A stretch of 64,000 nt of DNA, from the NCBI GenBank assembly GCA_026545225.1, contig CM048845.1, forward strand, positions 32,106,501 to 32,170,500, in the 5' to 3' direction. Every line of letters starts with the position of its first letter. Within the stretch, counting starts at the first letter, position 1. The stretch comes from Cornus controversa (taxonomy: Eukaryota; Streptophyta; Magnoliopsida; Cornales; Cornaceae). This document shows, piece after piece, positions 57,255-64,000 of this stretch. Position numbers and translations under genes: made by a program. Under the pieces are notes generated by a model that did no database searches, was not told the origin of the DNA, and worked only from the letters and a program-made list of their open reading frames with translations.

Positions 57255-58403
57255 TCACGAGTCAAAATACACGGGATCTGTCAAAGTGACGACATCCACG
57301 TATTCGGTGGTGACTTGGTCATCCACGCACACTTTTAAGCGCTGCCCGTTCACTTTGAACAACGAGCCATCTTTCAAGTCCTTCAATTCCACCGCTCCGT
57401 GGGGAGCGACGAAATTAATCAAAAATGGACCATCCCAATGGGAACGAAGTTTTTCGGAAAATAAATGGAGGCGTGAGTTGTACAACCATACTTTTTGGCC
57501 CGGCGAAAATGTTTTGACTCGAATATTACGATCATGAAAGGCTTTGGACTTTGCCTTATAGATTTTCGCATTCTCATACGCGTCATGTCGCAATTCTTCC
57601 AATTCATTTAATTGAAGCCTTCGATTAGAGCCGGCCTTTTGCATGTCAAAATTGAAAGTTTTGGTGGCCCACATAGCTTTATGCTCCAATTCAACCGGAA
57701 GATGGCACGCTTTGCCATAAACAAACCGATAAGGTGACATTCCAATGGGAGTTTTATATGCGGTTCGGTATGCCCATAATGCATCGTTTAGTCGCAATGA
57801 CCAATCCTTCCGGTCGGGGCCGAACAGTTTTCTGAAGAATGTTCTTAATCTCCCTATTGGATACTTCTACTTGGCCACTGGTTTGAGGATGGTATGGGGT
57901 GGCCACTTTGTGTGTGACGGAGTATTTGGTAAGCAAGGTTCGAAGGAACCGGTTACAGAAATGTTTACCTCCGTCACTGATGATGGCCCGAGGCGTACCA
58001 AACCGGCTAAAAATATTAGCTTGAATGAATTTAACCACGACTGCGTGATCATTGGTTTTGGTAGCAACGGCCTCTATCCACTTAGATACGTAGTCCACCG
58101 CCACAAGTATGTACTCATGACCAGTAGAGGGTGGAAATGGTCCCATGAAGTCAATGCCCCACACATCAAATATTTCAATGATAAGAATAGGGTTAACAGG
58201 CATCATGTCCTTCCGAGACATCGCGCCAAGGTGCTGACATCGCTCACAAGAGCGGCAGAATGAATATGCATCCCGATGAATTGTCGGCCAGAAAAATCCG
58301 CATTGGAGAATTTTTGCTGCGGTTTTCTTAGCACTAAAGTGTCCCCCACAAGCGAGTGTATGACAAAACTCGAGAATGCTTCAGAATTCACTGTTGGGCA
58401 CAC
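57255..58403 (-). pseudogene. Integrase of element A, broken
   Basis: It continues the pol frame through TGA at 58381. Zinc-binding part: [12 protein letters not shown] ... [17 protein letters not shown] (HHCC pattern). Core with all three acidic residues: GIDFMGPF (D), [14 protein letters not shown] (D) and [11 protein letters not shown] (E). After a frameshift near 57800-57820 the C-terminus follows: [58 protein letters not shown], ending LTDPVYFDS. It would insert cDNA into the genome. The frameshift and stop disable this copy. There is no chromodomain, consistent with Athila as opposed to a chromovirus. Confidence 0.75.
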
Positions 58404-59925
58404 ACCTTCGAATTATTTGATCGGGGCAATATTTGAACAATTGAGGATCGTCCCAATAATATGATCGTGATTGGGAGAGAAAACGATCCTTCTCTTGCTT
58501 GGTCCAAGAAGATGGTATTTTACCGGTTGCCAAGTAATTAACCACATCTGCATACCAAGGGATACTCTCTTGAGAGATGACAAAGAGTTGTTCATCCGGG
58601 AAGGATTCACAAACTGGAATGGAATTATGGAGGGATTCAACAAGAATTCTAGACAAGTGGTCAGCCACCACATTTTCAGTTCCCTTTTTGTCTCTAATTT
58701 CAAAATTGAACTCTTGCAATAAGACTATCCATCGGATCAACCTAGGCTTGGTGTCCTTTTTGGCCAAAAGATGCCGGAGGGCAGCATGGTCCGAATAGAC
58801 AATGACCTTGGAACCCAATAAATAAGCTCAAAATTTGTCTAATGCAAATACAACCGCGAGCAATTCTTTTTCCGTTGTGGTATAATTGATTTGAGCCTCG
58901 GAAAGGGTTTTACTTGCGTAGTAGATGACATGAGGCAGTTTGTCTATTCGTTGCCCTAAGACAGCACCCATGGCATAATCGGATGCATCACACATAATCT
59001 CAAATGGGAGAGCCCAATTTGGAGGGATTAGAATTGGAGCGGTTGTAAGCATGGTGCGGAGTTTTTCAAAAGCGTTAAGGCACCTTTCATCAAAGGTAAA
59101 GCAAGACTCTTTTTCAAGAAGGCGACACAAAGGCCGAGAGATCTTGCTAAAGTCTTTGATGAAATGGCGATAAAAGCCCACATGCCCAAGGAATGAACGA
59201 ATCTCTCTCACCGTTGATGGTGGAGGAAGTTTAGAAATAAGTTCAACCTTAGCTTTATCAACCTCTATTCCTCTCTTAGACACAATGTGCCCTAGGACAA
59301 TACCCTCTTGAACCATAAAATGGCTCTTTTCCCAACTAAGAATTAGGTTGGTCTCTTGACATCGTTTGAGAACACAAGCTAGATTTTGGAGGCATGATTC
59401 AAACGAAGGCCCAAAAATGGAAAAATCATCCATGAAAACTTCCAAGAATTTTTCCACCATATCCGAGAAGATAGACATCATACACAGTTGAAAAGTCACC
59501 GGTGCATTGCACAACCCAAAGGGCATGCGTCTATAAGCAAATGTGCCGAAGGGACATGTAAAGGTGGTTTTCTCTTGGTCCCTCGGGTCTGTAGCAACCT
59601 GATTATAGCCGGAATATCCATCCAAAAAGTAATAAAAACTTTGCCCGGCTAATCTCTCTAATATCTGATCAATGAATGGGAGGGGGAAGTGATCTTTCCG
59701 AGTGGCTGAATTTAATTTCCTATAGTCTATGCACACTCTCCAACCCGTGGCAGTGCGTTGGGGAACTAATTCACCCTTGTCATTTGGTTGCACCGTAATA
59801 CGTAACTTCTTTGGAACCACTTGAGTGGGACTAACCCACTTGCTATCAGAGATGGGGTATATGATTCCCGCATCTAGTAACTTCACCACCTCCTTCATGA
59901 CAACGTCCTTCATATTTGGATTTAA
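58381..59925 (-). pseudogene. Reverse transcriptase and RNase H of element A
   Basis: RT begins MKDVVMKEVVKLLDAGIIYP and has SKWVSPTQVVPKK, GWRVCIDYRKLNSATRKDHF, FTCPFGTFAYRRMPFGLCNA and the catalytic EVFMDDFSIFG (near 59425), then LGHIVSKRGIEVDKAK. RNase H: FEIMCDASDYAMGAVLGQ (first Asp), [14 protein letters not shown] (Glu), and after TGA at 58828-58830 [18 protein letters not shown] (Asp). The frame then runs to the integrase zinc region. One frame with two in-frame stops (58828, 58381) plus one just upstream (59926). Both active sites look intact, so decay is limited to nonsense changes. Confidence 0.8.
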
Positions 59926-60507
59926 TCAACGTTGTGTCTCCCTTGAGGTCTTTGCATCCTCTTCCAAGTGTATGCGGTGCATACAAATAGAAGGATCTAT
60001 TCCCTTGAGATCTGCCACACTCCAGCCTATTGCTTCTTTGTGCTCTTTGAGCACCTTTATGAGTTCCAACTCTTGGTCATTTGTGAGATTGGAAGCGATA
60101 ATGACTGGAAGGGTCTCATTTGCACCCAAGAAAACATACTTGAGTGTAGCCGGTAGGGGCTTAAGCTCAAGTTGTGGTGGGAAAATTAAAGAAGAAGTTT
60201 GGGAATTTTTGGACAAAGGGGGCAAGGGTTCTCTCGGAACTCTCCATTTAGGCAAATCCATGACAGTATTAACATCGAGCATGGAATTGACTTCACATAT
60301 GGCTTGCTCAATGTCAAAATCATCACAGTTGAAGTGATTTAGGCATGCCTCTAAAGGATCCTTAGAAAGAATAGAAGGAAGTGCTTCTTGAACAAGGTCT
60401 TCCACAACATCGACACCAAAGCACTCACTTTCGTCGTCGGATGTGTGGTGGGAAGCATTGAAGATGTTCAAGTGGACTTTTATATTCCCAAAACAGATGT
60501 CCATCAC
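59926..60507 (-). pseudogene. Protease-RT linker of element A
   Basis: Frame 60507-59926 holds NIKVHLNIFNASHHTSDDES, DPLEACLNHFNCDDFDIEQA, LDVNTVMDLPKWRVPREPLP, YVFLGANETLPVIIASNL and IDPSICMHRIHLEED. This is the segment that also survives in B and D. It is shifted relative to the gag-protease frame, which ends abnormally (GRPKSLLQTLALISVPE) at a small indel near 60535-60545. A stop at 59926 separates it from RT. Confidence 0.7.
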
Positions 60508-62888
60508 TCCGGTACGGAAATTAACGCAAGCGTTTGCAATAAGGATTTTGGACGACCTAGAATGATAGGAATATGACGCTTTGGATTTTGGACCGGTTCC
60601 GTGTCAAGGACTATGAAGTCCACCGGGAAATAGAATTTGTCCACTTGAATGATGACATCCTCAATGATGCCACGCGGTTGCTTCACCGAACGGTCGGCAA
60701 GTTGCAACACAACCGTGGTATGCTTGAGGTCCCCCAAACCTAGTTGTTGGTAAACTGAGAATGGAAGCAAATTGACACTAGCCCCTAGATCAAGAAGTGC
60801 TTTTTCAAAAGATTGATTTCCGATGGTGCACGAAATGGTCGGAGCACCCGGATCTTTGAATTTAGGAGGGGCTTGGTGTTGAAAAATGGAGCTTATGTGC
60901 TCGGTTAAGAGGACTTTCTTAGGAACATTATTCCTGGATTTGCGCTTTTGAGTGCACAAGTCCTTCAAGAATTTCTCATAGGAGGGAATTTGTCGAATAG
61001 CATCAAGGAGAGGGAGATTGATCTTTACTTGTTTGAAGATCTCCATCATGTCTTGGATTTTCTCTCCTTGCTTCCCGAAATGAGAAGGTTCCTTCAATCT
61101 TTGAGGAAAAGGAACCGGAGGTTCATAAGAGGTGTCAAGATTTGGAATCGATGACGACCCAACTTCACTTGCCTTTCCTTTTGGATTTGAAGGGGTATTT
61201 TGCAAATTTGGATTTGACGGAAACAATTTTGGATTTAATTGGGATTCTTTTGGATTTTTAGGTTGCTCTTGGAATTCCTTTCTCTCTTCCTCCCCTACCT
61301 TGGAATTAATGATTTTACCACTCCTTAAGGTTGTGATTGATTGAACTTGCTCCGGAGGAGCATTATAAGTTAAAGATGATGGATCTTCAATCATATGGAC
61401 ACCTTTGGGGTTCGCCACCGGTTGACTCGGCAACTTACCTTCCTCCCTTCTATTTAAGGCATTAGCTAGTTGCCCGATTTGAGCTTCTAACCTAGCCATA
61501 GATTGAGCATTGGCTTTAAGCTTAGAGATTGATTGAGAGTGAGTTTGCAATAAGCGGGTGTTGGCCTCAAGATTGCTTATCACTTTTTCTTCAAAGCTTT
61601 GGCTTCTCGGAGGAGGTGGTGGTTGTTGGTAATTAGATCTTTGATTGTAAGGTTGAGGATTTGGCCTATAATGAGGCTGCTGAGAGTGGGAATTGAAAGA
61701 GTTTTGCCCTTGGAAAGAAGGACTTGATTCTTGGGGTTTCCATGAGAAAGCCGGATGGTTCTTGTAACCAGGATTGTACGTGTTTGAATATGGATCATTC
61801 ATTTGTTTGGAGTACAAGGTATTCGCTTGCTCTTGAGCATAATTGGGAGATTGCCCGGCAATAGGACAATCTCGCACGAAATGTGAAGTACTATAGCAAA
61901 ACGAACAACCTTCCTGATTTTGGGCAGATTGGTTTGGAGTAGGCAGCCCATTTTTCATGATTAAATCCATTTTTCGGGATAGGGCTTCTACTTGCATGGC
62001 AACCTCATCTACCCGTGAAATCTCATGCACTCCTCTACAAGGTTGGGTGGCCTTCCCTTTCCTAGTGGAGGAGCGTTGAGCTGAATTGTTGCTTAGGGTT
62101 TGAAAAAGTTTCCATGCCTCATCGGGGCTTTTCAAAAGATATCCACCCCCACACGCGGAGTCTATCATTTGCCTATGTTGCTCACTCACCCCATCATAAA
62201 AACTTTGCACTAGCTGCCATTTTGGGACAGCATGATGCGGACAAGATTTTAAAAGATCCTTTAACCTCTCCCACGTCTCATGGAATTGTTCTTGGTCAAT
62301 TTGGGTGAATCCGGTGATTGCTCGCCGAATATCACTTGTCTTACCCATTGGGAAGTATTTTTTCAAGAACTCTATTTACATCTCCGCCCAAGAATGGATT
62401 GAGTTAGGTTCTAAGGAGTTGAACCAACTTCTAGCTTTATCTTTTAGGGAGAAAGGGAACATACGCAGCTTTAGATCATCCTCCGTAAAATGTGGTACAC
62501 GAATAGTGGAACACACGGAAAAGAAGTAATCTAAGTGCCGGTACGGATCCTCATTAGGGAGACCGTGGAAGCTATTAAGAAGATTGATGGTGGAGGACTT
62601 TATTTTGAATTGAGTTGCCGCTACATCCGGAAATTGGATACATGAAGGTACTTCAAATGTAGTCGGAAGGTAAAAATCCATAAGCAACTCTCCTTGAGGA
62701 GGTGGTGGTGGAGGTGGTTGTTCATGATTAAAAGGAGGTAGTCCGGGAGGTTGTCTCTCATTTGGATCTATGTTTTCAGTCCTAGGCAATATAGGGTCCC
62801 TAGAGGTTCCTCTACGTTGTCTAAGTGTTCGTTCAAGTTCAATGTTACACGAAAACAAAGGAAGTGACAAGGACCGTCTACCTAGCAT
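60504..62888 (-). pseudogene. gag-protease of element A, one stop
   Basis: From ATG 62888 (MLGRRSLSLPLFSCNIELE) in one frame, with TAA at 62376-62378 where B has a Gln codon. Domains: Pro-rich region (ERQPPGLPPFNHEQPPPPPP); gag core (GLPNEDPYRHLDYFFSVCS, SLKDKARSWFNSLEPNS, CPHHAVPKWQLVQSFYDGVS); zinc knuckle CSFCYSTSHFVRDCP; Gln/Asn/Pro-rich linker; ARLEAQIGQLANALNRREEG; and protease with LLDLGASVNLLPFSVYQQLG and HIPIILGRP. The 620-codon frame from 62366 stays open. Gag packages element RNA; the protease would cut the polyprotein. Confidence 0.8.
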
Positions 62889-63149
62889 GCATTAACAATC
62901 GAACAACACCTCAATACACAAAGTAACAATAATCTTTACAAAAAGAATGAATGAATTCAAACCACTAATTTTAGGCGTTATACTCACAAAGGGTTCCAAG
63001 TTTACTTCTCTTTGATGCCCGCTCTGTGGTATACCTAAAATCAAGAAGTTTGAGAAATAAGAACAAAATATATACAAAAAGAATGAAAGAATTTCTAGCC
63101 TAAGAATTAAACCAGATTTAATCTTCCAATGGTGACAATAAAATTGTAG
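62889..63149 (-). other. Leader between PBS and gag, element A
   Basis: Non-coding leader between primer binding site and gag ATG, aligning with 39289-39552 of B. No open frame of interest. Confidence 0.4.
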
Positions 63150-63167
63150 TCCCCGGCAACGGCGCCA
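63150..63167 (-). other. tRNA-Asp primer binding site, element A
   Basis: Exact TCCCCGGCAACGGCGCCA on the plus strand, six bases from the LTR edge at 63174. Confidence 0.9.
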
Positions 63168-63173
63168 AAATTT

Positions 63174-64000
63174 TGATGTGGTCGGAACTAAATTATATTG
63201 TAAGCTTAATTTTTTCCTTTTTATCAAAATATAATTTAACCACTCGCAAGAGCACGAATCTTTGTAGATAAGGTTCTATATAGAGGGTATCGATCCCACG
63301 AGGACTAGTCGCAATTGTCTTAAAGGAAGATTAATTCTACTTTAATTCGAAAAAATAGATTTTTGAATTTATGTTTAGAAACTATTGCATGAATGAAATG
63401 ACAAGAAAAGTAAAGAGTTTAAAGTTGGGAGAGAGAACTAGGGTTGGTTTCCACCACTAGCCATTCACATGTTCATAAGTGTAGCAAGCATGGGATTCAT
63501 TAATTAAATGCCTAACAATGTCATTAGGCTTGTGACCTCAATGACATATCAAAAGATCAATGTGTGTGCTAACCTATCATAATCCATCTTCAACAAGCAT
63601 AGCTCTTCAACCTAACTAACTACCTAATTACTCTACTCTCTAAGTGAACACTACATGCATCCAAACTACCTTGTCTTGGCATGGTCTATACAAACTAACA
63701 TCACACATTCATTTAAACACCATTATCTAGCCATCATTTGCACTTCTTGTGGAATATGCAAATGTTGTGCATTCAAGTGACAAAATCTACTTTAAGACAA
63801 GAATAAATTCCAAATCAAATGAATATATATAAGAGATGTATTTGTGTACATAATCACTAGGCTAAATAATCAACATTTAATTACAAATCCCAAGAGTTAC
63901 AAAGATGAACAAGTTTACATGGCTAGGGGTTGAAACCAACACCCTAGTAGAAGAGTTAGTTGCTCATGGTTGCCTTGCACCCTTCCATTGATGAAGAGAA
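63174..64000 (-). repeat. 5' LTR of element A, partial
   Basis: Plus-strand edge TGATGTGGTCGG; matches 51622-52448 of the 3' LTR. About 595 bases of it, including the motif cluster, should lie beyond the window. Confidence 0.9.

Larger units (their letters stand above)
26346..64000 (-). mobile_element. Element C: large Athila host element, interrupted by B, D and A
   Basis: Minus-strand order of its parts: gag end, protease, RT and RNase H (51621-48595), post-pol spacer (48594-48238 and 41250-40967), pre-ORF2 spacer (30821-30585), ORF2 (30584-29405), 3' interior (29404-27803), 3' LTR (27802-26346). Removing B, D and A with one copy of each TSD joins these in correct Athila order. Its gag start and 5' LTR should lie to the right of the window, beyond A. 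It is more decayed than B and A, as expected for the oldest layer. The 5' flank ATAAG (26341-26345) is the predicted TSD. Confidence 0.65.
51622..64000 (-). mobile_element. Element A: near-complete Athila, 5' LTR cut by window end
   Basis: 3' LTR 51622-53043, polypurine tract 53044-53056, ORF2 54844-56067, motif-rich spacer 56723-57090, pol 57255-60507, gag 60504-62888, tRNA-Asp PBS 63150-63167, 5' LTR from 63174 to beyond 64000. All Athila domains are present but the coding frames carry about six stops and two frameshifts. It belongs to the same family as B (LTRs and coding regions similar). It is inserted into C's gag. Its left TSD copy is AAGAG (51617-51621); the right copy should lie a few hundred bases past the window. 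Confidence 0.85.

Overview
The window looks like nuclear DNA of a repeat-rich eudicot plant. It holds the 3' end of an intron-containing callose synthase-type gene, several plant LTR-retrotransposon lineages (Ty3/gypsy Tekay/Del and Athila), plant MITEs, and AT-rich intergenic sequence. There is no bacterial signature, CRISPR array or rRNA/tRNA gene. No intact host gene is visible. All family assignments come from motifs I recognise by eye, not from database searches.

Layout. (1) 1-12554: the last exons of a callose synthase (glucan synthase-like) gene. They carry two small frameshifts and a Ty3/gypsy Tekay-type element (element T, 1109-12495, TSD CTTTC) inside the last coding exon. T has very long LTRs (3.26 kb), a short decayed interior without reverse transcriptase, and a foreign solo LTR (10032-12212, TSD TACCG) nested in its 3' LTR. 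(2) 12555-20005: AT-rich intergenic DNA with a CACTA-type terminus, a broken coding remnant carrying an 8-bp-TSD foldback MITE, a 9-bp-TSD MULE-like MITE, and a MITE nested in a MITE. (3) 20006-20777: the end of a PIF/Harbinger element with its transposase C-terminus, fused to Athila sequence. (4) 20778-26345: an Athila int-LTR-int relic (F) and a probable copia-type LTR fragment.

(5) 26346 to the window end: one large Athila element (C, minus strand) exploded by three younger insertions. C supplies its 3' LTR (26346-27802), ORF2 (29405-30584), post-pol spacer and gag-pol (48595-51621). Element B (30822-40961, TSD ACTTG) is a complete two-LTR Athila whose RT, RNase H and most of INT are deleted in frame. 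Element D (41251-48232, TSD GCGAT) is a palindromic element with two inverted 1,674-bp LTRs. Element A (51622 to beyond 64000) is a long Athila with gag, PR, RT, RNase H, INT and ORF2 all recognisable but carrying stops and frameshifts.

How the parts relate. A is the only copy here with a full coding complement, and it too is broken. B, D and T lack polymerase functions and could only have moved with enzymes supplied in trans. All Athila copies use a tRNA-Asp-type primer binding site and a polypurine tract of the form AAGTTTGGGGGTG. Several carry clusters of short, family-specific palindromic motifs in the LTR and again between pol and ORF2.

The most unusual object is D. It ends in U5 at both sides. 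Its internal joint lies exactly at the LTR/PBS boundary on one side and directly after an internal polypurine tract on the other. This looks like an aberrant reverse-transcription product that was nevertheless integrated, and it could be transcribed into a 2.9-kb-stem hairpin.
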